Source: Plazaster borealis (taxonomy: Eukaryota; Echinodermata; Asteroidea; Forcipulatida; Labidiasteridae). From it: 64,000 bases of DNA. The stretch lies in assembly GCA_021014325.1 (NCBI GenBank), contig CM037472.1:21251063-21315062 (forward strand), read 5' to 3'. The position numbers and the translations under genes are program-made. Positions 11,181-22,992 of this stretch are shown here, one piece after another (position 1 is the first letter of the stretch; each line of letters opens with the position of its first letter). The notes beneath the pieces were generated by a model. That model had not been told where the DNA came from. It saw only the letters and a list, made by a program, of their open reading frames with translations, and did no database searches.

Positions 11181-11601
11181 CGATCAACAACAAGCAAACT
11201 CGCCGTAAAGATTTCGGGAATTACCCCATCCTGACCTTAAAAGTTAAAATGTAAACACGTGTGGTTAGCCAGGAATCAGTTAATGGATTGCGCCCTCAAT
11301 TGACGGCAGAGTTCATTTTGGGGAAGGAGATTTGTGAATATTATTTTGGGATGACTTTGTAAAATAATGGCTTTAATTATTTTTAAATGTAAATTGATAT
11401 AATTATTTTATAAATTATGCTCACATGCTGTCAATTTTGTGCATAATTTTGAAGAATACTGATTGATGTGACTTTGACATTTGGACGCAAGTTATTATTG
11501 TTTACCCACAATGCATAATGGAATCTACCTCTCTATAACATGGCTGCCTTCATTCGTCGATCTTGATTTCTGAGCCGAAGAGCGAACATTTTAACCGAAA
11601 A
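11181..11601. promoter_or_regulatory. Shared divergent promoter region of TAF1A and TAF6L
   Basis: The start codons (minus at 11114, alternatively 11180; plus at 11602) are head to head with 420-487 bases between. No TATA box is evident at a sensible distance for either gene. ATGGC motifs resembling YY1 sites occur in AACATGGCTGCC near 11538 and at the TAF6L start itself (AAAATGGCAGATG), as in many housekeeping promoters. Transcription starts were not mapped; assignment rests on geometry. Confidence 0.6.
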
Positions 11602-14600
11602 ATGGCAGATGATAAAAAGTTTGTGGCGCTGTCAACAGATTCAGTAAAGACAGTAGCGGAGAGTGTTGGTATCAGCAGGTTATCAGAAGAGATTGCTGGG
11701 ATGCTGGCAGAGGATGTCTGCTACAGATTACGTGAAGTAACTCAGGTACCGTGTAGGAAGTCCTGTTTTCAGGGCGTCCCTGAAATCGATGCAAATCTTT
11801 TACCTCTCTGCGCGCGATGTAAACAGTCCCTAGATACAATTTTTGTGGTTTGACTTGCCAAGCAAAGAGTCTCCTCTCCTTTGACCAAAACTTAGAATTA
11901 TGTGAGGCTCCACTGGCAAGTTGCATTTGTATTGCAAAAATTTGTGGTATTTTAGGCATTTCTACAAGGTACAAAAATATGTCATACTGTCGGGGCCATA
12001 AAAAAAAAATTGCCTGCCGAAAAAGTTTCATTGAACAATTTTTCAATTCACAATTCACGATGATAAAATCATGTGAGTTAAAATTCTGCTGAGCATTCTG
12101 AGGAAAAAAATACAGAGGCCTAAAGAAGCCATGTGCCTTATATCATTTTCTAACAGTCTGGAGAATTTTTTTTTAAACCCTCATATCATTTATTATTAAT
12201 AACATTAAAATTTAAACATTGGCTTGGTGATTCAAATATCACTGTTTATTGATATGCTTTATTATAAATGTTAAGAAATATAAAAAGATTCAAAACTTTT
12301 AAAAAAATCAGATTTGAAAGCCAAAACTTATTGACACTTTTTTTTTTTTTTCTTTTTTTTTAAAAGTTTTTGCAAATTACCATCGTAATTTTTAAAATTA
12401 AAAAAAAAATATTTTGAATAAAATGAAGAAAACTGCTGGCTATAGAGTCATACACAACGTCTCACAGAACACTTGAAGTCACTGCAGATGTTTCTTCTGC
12501 GTATGGCTTCACCAGGACACCATACAGGTCAAACTCAAAACACGGGGATGCTAATTGAAGTCATCGAAGATCGGTGCGTGGTGTGAAAGTTTCAATGTCT
12601 ATCAAGTTTTAATATATTTTTACATACTTCTTATAAACAAAGGACGGTAATTAGGGCATCAGTTGATATATGGCATCATTATTATTTTTTCAATTCAAAG
12701 AAAAAGGCATAGTACATCGAAAACCGGACACGGGAGGATACACACTTAACTTCAGTATCAGTCAGTCACAAAAATGTTCTGTCATTGCCAAAAAATACAT
12801 TACAATTTTGACGAAACAATGCGCTAACAAGATGCAGGATTTTACCCCTTTTGGAGCGGGGATGGGATTGAGACAAAAGTGTAACATCTGGCTGTAAAAT
12901 TTATGAGCATTCTGACTTTAAAACGATTGTTTTTATTTAATTCAGCATGCAGCAAAAATTACATTAAAATAACACTAGTCTTAGAGACGTAGTTAAAACC
13001 ATTCATAATAATGAACAATAGCACACAGTAACAAATTAACAGCCCTACATACAATACAAGTAATAAACCTCTAACTTTTATTCTTAAATTTACTACTACT
13101 CTAGGGCCACTTAGTTTGTAGATTATATCCATCTGCACTTGTAGTAATCTCCTTTCATTAGTGTTAACATGGTTAAGTGCTTTTTTAAATTTATTAAACA
13201 AACAACGTTAGATCTCTATTCCAAGGTGCAAACTAAATTACAGACGATAAATATTGAATTTCCTTTTTTCATGAAAGATTTTCTATTCGATCACAATTTG
13301 ATTTAAGAATATTGCTTTCATAATTTAAGACTAAAGAGGACACCTTTAATTTAAAAAGGAACATTGTAGCCTTTTTATATTTAGGCATTTTATATAAATA
13401 ATGTTTGCATCTTAGTGTTTGTTCCCCCCTTTTTTACCTTGTTTTATTCTTTGTTGGTCGTATTTGGATTACACATTTCATTCAAAGTAAAATATTTTGT
13501 ATTGATTGATTTTCTCAATGCAGGCAAGCACCCAGTTTATGAAGCATGCCAAACGCAAACGTCTGAATGTTGAAGATTTTAACAAGGCACTGCGATGGAG
13601 TGATGTGGAGGTAAGAATGAAATGGGGACTGATGGAATTGCCTCACTTATATACATTCTCAACCACCAAAGTAATAAAAGTATATCCATTCTTATATCTC
13701 TTGTGTAATTTGGGCCCCTAAAGGATGGCCAACAGTGTTTGCTTTTAAAGGTAGGGTCATACTTTGGTAATGACCCTACGGTAGGGTCATACTTTGGTAA
13801 TGACCCGAAGGTAGGGTCATACTTTGGTAATGACCCTATGGTACGGTCATACTTTGTTAATGACCCTAAGGTAGGGTCATACTTTGGTAATGACCTGAAG
13901 GTACGGTCATACTTTGGTTATGACCCTAAGGTAGGGTCATACTTTGGTAATGACCCTAAGGTAAGGTCTTACTTTGGTAATGACCCTAAGGTAGGGTCAT
14001 ACTTTGGTAAAGACCCTAAGGTAGGGTCATACTTTGGTAAAGACCCTAAGGTAAGGTCATACTTTGGTAATGACCCTAAGGTAGGGTCATACTTTGGTAA
14101 AGATCCTAAGGTAGGATCATACTTTGGTAATGACCCTAAGGTAGGGTTATACTTTGGTAAAGACCCTACGGTAGGGTCATACTTTGGTAATGACCCTAAG
14201 GTAGGGTCATACTTTGGTAAAGATCCTAAGGTAGGATCATACTTTGGTAATGACCCTAAGGTAGGGTTATACTTTGGTAAAGACCCTACAGTAGGGTCAT
14301 ACTTTGGTAATGACCCTAAGGTAAGGTCTTACTTTGGTATTGACCCTAAACAAAATGTGTAATTTCTATCCAAAAGATTACTTATTATAAAGATGGTAAT
14401 GGTAGTAAGCATCCTGTGAAATGCCCTCGTTGATTAGAAATCAATAGAAACATTTGAATCTGAGAAATGATTCATTGTTTCGCAGATTTCTGAGGGTTGG
14501 TGTCCATTCGCAAAGGCTGCAGCCAGAGATGCTGTCACCTCGCTAAACGTGGATGGATTTGACGTTCTTGTGAAAATACCGTGATCGTTTTTTGTTGTTT

Positions 14601-17600
14601 TCTCAACAAGAAGACACTGTATTCAGCTGGAACTTTCACATGTGACTTTCATTGTATCTTTCTTGATAATTTTGCCAATAAATCAGGATTAGGTTGACAA
14701 AAATCAATCTCTAACCCTACTTTTAGCTGTTTCAGACACAAGCAAACAGCACCAGCTGTTCATTTCACTAGTCTGCCAATTTTTTCACGTTTGTGTAGGA
14801 CTTTTAAGTCAAAAGAACAGAATAATATTTGAGGTGTAATTCTGAAGCACTATCTAAAGCCCATCCTTGGCCCATCATTATCATTTTTGTTCAATTTGAT
14901 CCTTACACACATAGACAGGGGAAAAAAAACAGTACAAAATAGACATTAAAAAATTTGATGCGATATGAATGATGTGTCAATGAGAAGCAATGTATTCACC
15001 AGCCCAACCACTTGGAGACAATTTCGACTGGCCCTCTGGTGTTCTCATTTTGCCTGCGGACCACTGTTAAGGGAGAACGTTGATCAAAAGGGGTGACTGA
15101 TTGCTGTATGTTCCGACAGCCCTATGTTCCAATAACCCCTCATGATCTACAAGTACATGCTATGGTTTGGGTTAGGGTTAGGCCTAGGTTTAGATAAAGG
15201 AAATAGGAGTGTCGGAACATAGGGGTGGCGGAACATGTGTGTAGCCATCAAAAGGTACACCTGTAAAGCAGTATGATGTGTTTTGCAGTTTCCCTGTCTA
15301 CGTGTATGCGTGTAAGGATCAATCAAATTGAACCAAATTGAATCAAATTGAACAATTATAGTGATGGGCCAGGGCTGGGCTTTAGATGGTGCTTCAGGAA
15401 TTACACCTCAAACATTATTCTATTCTTTTGATTTGAATCTAAAAATCGTCCCTTTTTTTGTGTTTCCTTTTTTTAAATTTGAAAATATTACAGGTGGTCC
15501 ATGGCTATGGCTCCCCTGATCCTGTGACCTTTGTACCCATCAAAGATTCAGAGCTATTCTTTGCCGAAGACAAAGAGATCAACTTGACGGATCTTGCTAC
15601 AGACAGCAAAGTACTGTCAGGGTCTGGCAAGACGTCAGTCAAAGGTAAATGAGGTTTGTGTTTAGAATCACATTTTTATTAAATTGATCCTTGAGAAGGA
15701 AGAGAATTTATTTATATTGTAAAAATAGTCTTTAAATTGACCCGATTCACGAGGGCCCAGTTTCATGGCTCTGCTTGCCGCCGAATTCTGAGCATAGGGC
15801 AAGCGCCAAATTTCTGCGCTAGCTGTGTAAGCGAAGAATGCCTAGTAACGTGGACTACGTAAGCGCACGAGCAGAAACTAACCTGTGAAATACGCTTGAC
15901 ATAAGCGCGGAATTTCCTGCTTCCGTAAGCACTGATTCTTTGCTTACGGTAAGCAGAGCCATGAAATTGGGCCCAAATGTCGTCATCACGGTAATCTTGG
16001 TTGCGCCATTTTGGGACTCAATGTCTATGCGTGTTATACACGCTTACCATAATTTTTACGTGCAATTTGACTCCCAAAAGGGCAAGCATGGCAGATTAGC
16101 CTCGTGTGATGTTGGTGCAAGTGGTCAATATGAACACAATCAAAAAGAACAGTGTTTAAGTACAGTGAAAGGAGAAAACATGATCCCAACTCTTAGTTTG
16201 ATTGTTGTTAATTTTAAAACTGAAATGGCCGTTATTTAGATAACATTTTAAAAACAATATTCTGGAAAAGTTTGTTTTACATGGTAACTCATATGAAGGG
16301 AAGAGATTGAAGTGAACAAGGCTCCAGAGATTCATGAAGTATGGGATGTGTAGTTTGGATCTATAGTTTCAGAGCATGTTCAATCATAAATGTACCTGTT
16401 GTTTAAAAAGAAGACTTTGATATAATTTGCCCCATTAATTGTTTATTTTGTCAGTTTGTTTAATTAATTCAAAGAGTGTTTCATTCGGGTTTTCCCATTG
16501 GAATATTACCATAGAAATAAATATGTTATAATTTTTGTTGGCTTTGAGTTTTGACCTCTTAAAATTTCCTTCAGGAATTTACAACACCCTGCTTCTAGAG
16601 AGCGTCTCAAAAGTCGGGCATGTTCTAGGCGCAAAAGAACGTTCTCATGTGCACATGCTCACAATCCAATGGACCACCAGAACGTTCCAATGGACCCCAT
16701 CAATGTGCTGAAGTACAGGAGCAATCCTTCTCTGGTGAATTCGCGCATTAGTATTTGAACGTTTCAATGGAATGGTCTGGCAGTCCAACTGAACGATCCA
16801 TGCACTGGAATAATAATCCAATCCAATTAGAACGTTCCTGCCGTTCCAACTTTTGAGGTTCTCCCATATTGCAATGCTGAATTCAAGCAGATGAGAAAGC
16901 CCAGTGTGTCACAATCCACAATTCGCAATTGTTGCATTTGGCCATGGCTAAATAAAATTTTGTTTCCACCCTGCCAAGTTTTAAATTCTACTCTTAAAAT
17001 GTTTGATTTTGAGGGTTATTTCTTTGGATTTGTTGTGCAGCATCTTGGGTCGCTATTGAAGGAATCCAGAAACCATCAGGATCTCAGGCTGGAGCAGGTA
17101 TGACATCAATTAACCCCTACTCTCCCCTCAAGGTCCGTCCCTGGATTTTGAGTTAAACTGATTCAACACTGCACAGCCTAAACAACCCTGTTGACAATGT
17201 GTTATGCATGTCAATGTTGCTCGAGTCAAAATGTGTGGGTATGGAGTTACCATAAACTGAAAGATTCTGATATTTGAGATCCCTTTACCTGAAAATCCTT
17301 AGGATAACTGTCGCCCAAACTGTTCAATCCCAACAACAGCTTGATTTACCTTGGGCGTGTTTCGGTGACCCTAACCAGAATCAAGTTTGGTGAGTTTAGC
17401 TCCCATTTTAATTTTTTTTTATAAAGTATTGAATGTGCAGAATTTAACTCATAAATATTGCATACGTTTTATCTTATCAGCAGTCACCCACAATATTCAA
17501 AGTCTGACGTCCAATCTCCAGCAGTATTATAAAGATGTTACCAAGGCAATCTTTGATTTAGATGACCATCAGATGGAGGTAAAGTCATATCTTTCATTGG

Positions 17601-20600
17601 AACTTCTTTAGGATAAATTTATCAAGTTTCCCTTTTCGAGTGTAATGGCCGAGCTGTCTAGTGCGACGTTTTCAAGTTATATCGTTCACAGAGTGTGGGT
17701 TCGAATCCCGGCTTGGTTGATGCTTGTGTCGTTGAACAAGATACTTTTCCATTATTTCTTTGTCCTTTGGATGGGACATAAAGCCACAGGTCCCATGTAC
17801 TAGGATTGGTAGTGCCAGAAAAAAAATAAACCCAGAACACTTATCGTGGAAGGGTAGGGGTTTACCACAGTGTTTCTGGTTCACATAGCAAGCACCCTTG
17901 TCTACAGGTTTCCTCAGGCTTGCGAGTTACAGTGATTAAGTTTGCTTTTGAGGCTTCCGTGGTTTCATGGCCAGAAACTAATAAATAAATAGTAAACTTT
18001 GAATGAGTAAAGTTATGAGGCAAAAAGTTATAGTTTTGGATGAAGGAGGATGTATGTCATTCCAAGATCTGATTTTTTATACTTCTAAAGATGTTGTTGT
18101 GTTTGTGCTCACCATTATAGATTACTCTCGTTGATCTGAGGAAGAACACCAAGATATCTGGCCTGTTGCCATACTTGGTCAACCTTGCATCTTGTGGTAT
18201 TAAGATGGTCAGTCATGACTTGGGCCAATTGACACGTCTTCTGCACCTTGTGGATGCCCTTATTCATAACCAGTCCTTGTACCTCGGACCATATGTAAGT
18301 ACTCTGCTAACCCTCCTACTATCAGCGTGTTTCTCAAGACAACCAACCCATACCTCACTATGCCACGACAGTTTCATTTTGAAGCACACACATGCTTATT
18401 GTAGAGAGTAGAGCCATAGCCCAAAGAGCGTCGATGTGAGTGGTAAACTGGAGAAGCCACCAGCTGTGCTCAATTTGCAATGGAATTTTGGCCACTGTTG
18501 GAAGAGATAAGATTCTCAACCTTGGTCAATTTCTGCACTGGCAATCCATGGCACTGATCAACCATACATTACAAATACAATGACAGGAAAGTGTGGCATT
18601 GGTTACATCACCATTGTGTGCCTATGAGGCATCTTGGAGTATGCACCTATCTTTCGGTTCTTATCTGTGACAAATTAACCCTGACCGCCCAAAAAATGAT
18701 CATTTTAGTAACTAATAGATCTCCATCAGCATTTCAGCTTCAGAGACTCCTTAATTCTACCAAATCTGTCGCATATGGTTTTAAGGTAAAATCACTCTGA
18801 AAATGTTGGTTTGCCGATTGCCAGGGTTAGTTAAGATCGGTTCATTGTTAGGAATTGCAAAAGGGAAGCAAGTTTTCTCAAATTGAAAATAATGTCACAA
18901 AACTTTGTTTCACACTTGCTTTTGAGTGAAGTTTGAATCGGGCTATAGGCTATGCAGTACTGAATCTATAAAAAAGCAGACAAACGGGGGATGAAAACTG
19001 AATTCTAGGATTTTTAGGGTTAATGGTAAAGAAGAAGAACCTTGGATGGGGTATATACCGTTGGAGTGATCTTCAAAGTGTCAAACTAAGACTTGGATCA
19101 AGGATATTTTTACTCTCATGTAAAACTTTCATGGTTCAGTTCCATGGTTGAGCTTGATGAGAAATGGATTATGTCTTTCAAATTTTGATGAGCATGGTTT
19201 GAAAAAATGTGTTAGAATATTGCAATCTTCCCAATTTCTCACCAAGTTTGTTTCTGTGTTTGTTTGCGATAGCTTGTGCATCTGATATCTACAGTAATGT
19301 ACTGCATTCTAGAACCTCTGGCTGTCTCTATCAATCCAATGAATGACCACTGGGCTCTGAGAGACTACGCTGCTAGATTACTCTCTCAAATCCTCAGGTA
19401 TTTATACAGTCATCATGCCATCTTACATTTTTGGGATAATTAACCACAAATCTGTCAAAAATTAATCCTGTGATTTGGCCTGATATTGTTGGAAGTCGGT
19501 AATACAATGCCAACCCACCATGTAGGCTACAGCTTAGGGTTAGACAAAATATTTGAATGACAAGGTTGGCTTGTGCATAAAGCACTCGCCTCTCACCACT
19601 GTGGCTCTGGTTCGATTCCCAGCTAGGGCAATATGTGAGTAGAGTTGCTTGTTGAATCTCTCCTATGCCACTAGGGTTTTTCTCCTTGCCCTCCTTTTTC
19701 TCTATCCGGAAAAATCAAACACTTTCAATTTTCGGTAGTGCTCCATGTTCATATATGAGTTGATGTGGCTGGCTGCCAAAGGCGCCCTTGCATGCCAGCG
19801 GCTCGAACTGTCGGAGCCACGTTCTTCGCAATTCAGCGTCTCAGCTGCGAGTAAGGATGATTAGCCTCCCAAATTGTTATTATCATTAATTCTTATGTTA
19901 GCCTACAGGTTTGGGTATTGTGGCCGTGTCCAAATTGATGGTTCTGGCAGTGGCTATGGCTGGAATGCCAAAAAGCCTTACTCTTCAACATTAACATTAC
20001 TGGAGCCAATAGCCATATAGCCTTAGCCAAAATTGCTTTATTAAGTTGATTCTAACTCAATTTAAGCCACCTATTCTTGGCTCAATTTCATCAAGCTGAA
20101 AAGTACACAAATTTACTGAATACATTGCTTCTCTTTTCTTACACAGATCCTCAAATGAGATTTTGGGCAGATTCGGACACCAGCTCTTAGCCACGTTGAA
20201 GGAAGTTTTAAGTGACCCAGCTAGACCGCTATGTTCACACTATGGGGCTGTTGTGGGACTGTGTGCTCTTGGGACTAAGGTTAGGGTCTTTTAATAGCTC
20301 TTGAATTTATAGTCGGTTTGCAGTAACACCAGGTGGTAAAATCTTCTTGGCTGTGTATAGCAGGCATGATATTCTTCCTACTTAAGTCTGATTTCTGATT
20401 TTTGTTCCCATTATTCAGAAGAATTGTGATTAAGTAGCCTGAAATGTCTTTTAAAACCTGCACCATGTGTACATGTAGGTCAGCCCTTGTACTCAATCAA
20501 ATATTCCTACTTTTTTATATCACGCCTGGTATAGTTGTTTCTTACAAGAACATGTTCCGCTATTTATTTACTGTTGCAGAGTAGAGTGTGAATCCAGAGA

Positions 20601-22992
20601 CCATTAAGTTTGAATAAAAACTTGTCGTGCTGTTTTTCTAATTCGTTGGAGTAGATTCAGAAAACTGGGAGACTGCCTTGTTGGGAGACTACCTTGTTCT
20701 GATAAAAATTGTCGTGCTGTTTTTCTACTACCTCTGAGTAGATAGGGAAATGGGGGACTTCTCGTAATAGACCATGCAAGTCTCGCGGGTATTCGAACAA
20801 TTTTGTGACCACTTTAGTTCCACGTACATTGCTTTTTAAACACGTGAAGGAAACAAACTCACTCACTTTAACGGGTCTCAATGTTCGCATATGTGCGAGA
20901 CTTGCACAGTCTATTATCTTCACTGCCTTGGAGTGAGATATATTGGTTTCTAAATTGTTGTTGACATCAATAAAATCGTCATTGGTTTTGTTGTATTCAA
21001 TGTTGTTTAGTTGTAGTTGTGTTCATTGTTGTTGCAGAGCTGCCAACTCTCCCTGATTCTGCAGAAGGTTCCCTAAAAATAAACCAATATTTCCATCTTT
21101 AAAATATTCCAATTTGAAAACCTCCTTGATTATTGAACTTTTTTTCCTGTTATGTTGAATGTAATTCTAAATAACTCCCTGATTGTTGTACAAAATCTCC
21201 CTGATTGCCTGATGGTTGTTATGTTCGTTGTACATGTAGTTGCTTGTTGGTTGTTGTTGTTTTTTTTTGGGGGGGGGGGCTGTCCTTGTATTGTTTGTTT
21301 GTTTTTTAAAGGAGTTGATAAAAGAGAGCTGGTTTTTAAGATTAATAACTCAATAAAATGGAGTAGCATTATGCAGTGGTTGCTTTTTTCCCTTCAGTAT
21401 TTTTCATAGATTTAAGATCGTTTGTTAGAGCAGAGGTCACATCAAATGTTACTTGGGGTGCCTTTTACTTGATATCAATATCGAAAGAGTCTTTACTGGA
21501 AGTTTAACTTATCCTTTTATTGCTATTTTGTTGTCTTCACATCTGTGTCTTACATCTCTCTTTGCTTGCAGGCGGTGGAGGAGGTGTTTGTGAGTCAACT
21601 TTCCAGCTACTGGCCGACGCTTCAGCAAGTCTTAGAAGATACTTCAATCTCAAACTCACAGGTCAAAGGAGATGGTCACAAGGTTCATGGAGCCATTCTG
21701 GTAAATTGATTTTGTTGTGTTATTTTGTTTTTAGGTGTTGACAGAAAGGGAGTATTTTGTACTATCTGTTACAAATGTAAAATATTGGTCAGCTGACTTA
21801 GCTCTCCATAAAATTGTCAAAAAACAGATAGATTTTATACTTTTTCCTCTGGGACAGACAAAACAAAGAATGATAGACAAGCTACTGTTTGACAGCTGAG
21901 GACCACCTAATCAATATTAAAACTGTCACTGTATTTTCACAAGAATGTCGAATCCATCTACGTTTAGCGGGGTGACAGCTCTGGCCGCAGCATTCGCAAA
22001 TGGACACCAACCCACAGAAATCTGAGAAACGATTCATGCATAAATCGTTTCTCAGATTAAAATATTTTGGGGTGAAAAATTATCCAAACCGAATTACTTC
22101 AAAAGGAATCCTTTCTCACAATAGTTCATACTGACAACAGCTGCAGTGTTTCTCCCCAAGCAAGTATTTATGGTCATTAATTTTTTCTGTGACCCTACCT
22201 TTAACTAAAACACTTGTCATCTCTTCCTAGGCTGCGGCTGAAATGCTCCTGAGAGCAAGGCAAAATCAACCTATCTTGGAGGGCTCTGACCACCCAACCT
22301 CCGATCAGTCCCCTAGCACCAGCCCGGATCATCAGGCAGACTTTCCCTTCAGTTCAGCCAGTCATCTCGTCCACCTCAGCAGCAGCGGCGTTAAGAGTGA
22401 CACCGACCAAGACGACACCAAACCACAAAAGATATACACAGTTTCTGAGCTGTATAATGAACTCTACGAGTACCTCGGCGATAGCCTTACTCTTAGGATA
22501 TATCCTTCAGAGCTCGTGGAGGAGCAGCCTGTTGAGGAGCCCCCCAAAGATATTGATCTACTTCGACTGTTGAATGCCGATTCTCACAATGAGCACCTTC
22601 ATGGAGGAGGATCACTGAAGCTCACAAGACAAAAGTATCCCAACAGACCACGCCTTCTCTCAGGAGGAACAGGTAGAGAGGGACTCCGCCCACGCCATGG
22701 TAAGACACCTAAGAAGGTTCGTGGGAGAGCTGCTTGTCTCAAGGATGCCTTCCCGTTGGCCAAGACGATCAAGATACACAAGTCTGATTTCACAACACAG
22801 TTGAGTGTTCCGGGACACTTGGCGAGTTTGCGGACCAAGAGCTCCTCTGAGAGTAGTGGGACAGTGCCCGCTTGGTTGACAAGTAACTCTGATGTATGGA
22901 AGATTAACATGAGGATGCCTTTGTACGGGAAGAGGAGGTTCAGTGGAGGTCATTATCAAAGAACTGTATGCGACTTGACTGCTTGCTTGTAA
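11602..22992 (+). CDS. TAF6L: TAF6L (PAF65-alpha), SAGA/PCAF-complex TAF6-like subunit
   Basis: TAF6 paralogue that pairs with TAF9-type histone folds inside SAGA/PCAF coactivators in the nucleus. Exons: 11602-11745, 13524-13610, 15494-15644, 17041-17097, 17481-17578 (or from 17484), 18121-18294, 19273-19397, 20147-20279, 21572-21700, 22231-22992 (TAA). Each junction keeps phase and has GT/AG. Product 619 aa; human TAF6L is 622 aa. Residues 1-77 form the histone fold (LAEDVCYRLREVTQ, FMKHAKRKRL, ALRWSDVE). Residues about 180-370 are the HEAT-type domain, with LLPYLVNLASCGIK, SINPMNDHWALRDYAARLL and SHYGAVVGLCALG. The C-terminal 250 residues, all in the last exon, are Ser/Gly/basic-rich and less conserved, with a retained ELYNELYEYLGDSL block. 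MADDKKF matches the human start position better than the upstream in-frame ATG at 11563. Confidence 0.95.
11746..13523. other. TAF6L intron 1, no gene recognised
   Basis: AT-rich sequence with poly-T and poly-A runs near 12340-12410. Open frames at 12670-12897 (plus) and 12959-13201 (minus) resemble no family I recognise and lack splice or context support. Confidence 0.5.
13745..14724. mobile_element. TTAA-flanked MITE, family M2, swollen by an internal satellite
   Basis: The left end TTAAAGGTAGGGTCATAC and the degraded right end CTAACCCTACTTTT match the ends of the M2 copy at 37779-38228. The M2 core survives at 14480-14580 (GGTGTCCATTCGC, CACCTCGCTAAACG). Between them the left end has expanded into a 600-base tandem array, so the element is about 980 bases instead of about 450. 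It lies in TAF6L intron 2. Confidence 0.75.
13750..14350 (+). repeat. Tandem array, 30-base unit, about 20 copies
   Basis: The unit is GGTAGGGTCATACTTTGG plus TAATGACCCTAA. Each unit is a hairpin: AGGGTCAT pairs with ATGACCCT around a 9-base loop. The unit equals two M2 ends facing each other. Because 30 is divisible by three, one frame stays open for 207 codons; this is not a gene. Variant units (GTACGG, GATCCT, GGGTTAT) form a partial higher-order order near 14041-14280. Confidence 0.95.
14805..15445. mobile_element. TIR element with arms of about 135 bases
   Basis: The left arm 14805-14935 (AGGTGTAATTCTGAAGCAC, CAATTTGATCCTTACAC) is inverted at 15285-15445 (GTGTAAGGATCAATCAAATT, TTCAGGAATTACACCT). 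The middle contains another repeat, at 15105-15245, and a piece of the GCGGACCACTGTTAAG family. Superfamily not assigned. It lies in TAF6L intron 2, 48 bases upstream of exon 3. Confidence 0.75.
15105..15245. mobile_element. Short TIR element with GTTCCGACA/GGAACATAGGG ends, nested
   Basis: TGTTCCGACAGCCCTATGTT on the left is mirrored by GAACATAGGGGTGGCGGAACA on the right, around a TTAGGGTTAGGCCTAGG core. A related copy is at 25815-26015 in the asparaginase gene. It is nested in the 14805-15445 element. Confidence 0.65.
15757..15975. mobile_element. MITE with GGGCCCAATTTCATGG-type inverted ends
   Basis: GGCCCAGTTTCATGGCTCTG at the left and CAGAGCCATGAAATTGGGCC at the right are a near-perfect inverted pair. 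The internal part carries GCTTACG/CGTAAGC motifs. A partial relative is at 48395-48522. In TAF6L intron 3. Confidence 0.75.
16600..16862. repeat. Imperfect inverted repeat rich in GAACGTTC motifs
   Basis: CTCAAAAGT near 16605 and ACTTTTGAG near 16850 face each other, and AGAACGTTCT-like motifs occur at both sides and in the middle. Probably a decayed TIR element; no other copy seen here. Confidence 0.4.
17640..17965 (+). mobile_element. tRNA-derived SINE, same family as 4546-4860
   Basis: The B-box GGGTTCGAATCCC is intact and the body (CCTTTGGATGGGACATAAAG, CAGAACACTTATCGTGGAAG, TTTCCTCAGGCTTGCGAG) matches the 4546 copy closely. It lies in TAF6L intron 5, in the sense orientation of the gene. 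Confidence 0.8.
19556..19895 (+). mobile_element. Second tRNA-derived SINE family
   Basis: The head has GGTTGGCTTGTGCATAAAGC and a B-box GGTTCGATTCCC, followed by a 250-base body with TCTATCCGGAAAAATC and GGCTCGAACTGTCGGAGCC. It has no relation to the 4546-family body. Only copy seen in the window; lies in TAF6L intron 7. Confidence 0.65.
19918..20040. mobile_element. Diverged GGCGGCTACGG-type MITE
   Basis: GTGGCCGTGTCCAAATTGATGG and the AGCCATATAGCCTTAGCC block resemble the family at 2030-2170 and 53050-53325 in inverted form. Heavily mutated, so the assignment is tentative. Confidence 0.45.
20305..20945. repeat. Repeat sharing blocks with 7462-7590 and 46330-46550
   Basis: GTCGGTTTGCAGTAACACCA, GTTGCAGAGTAGA and repeated TTGTCGTGCTGTTTTTCTA blocks match parts of the other two copies, in which GGTTTGCGATAACACCATGT and CCGCAGAGTAGATT recur. 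The 20680-20935 half differs. Possibly the terminal region of a Penelope-like or other retroelement. In TAF6L intron 8. Confidence 0.4.
21910..22204. mobile_element. Truncated M2 MITE beside TAF6L exon 10
   Basis: The M2 core (CGTTTAGCGGGGTGACAG, GGACACCAACCC, AATCTGAGAAACGATTCATG) and right end GACCCTACC + TTAA are present, while the left end is lost. The right TTAA at 22201-22204 is 26 bases upstream of the exon 10 acceptor. Confidence 0.7.

Noticed and set aside
12959..13201. 80-codon minus-strand open frame in TAF6L intron 1
   Set aside because: Hydrophobic AT-driven composition, no family recognised, no splice or start context.
13739..14362. 207-codon repetitive open frame (VGSYFGNDPK units)
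   Set aside because: The frame stays open only because the satellite unit is 30 bases. It lies in a TAF6L intron inside a MITE.
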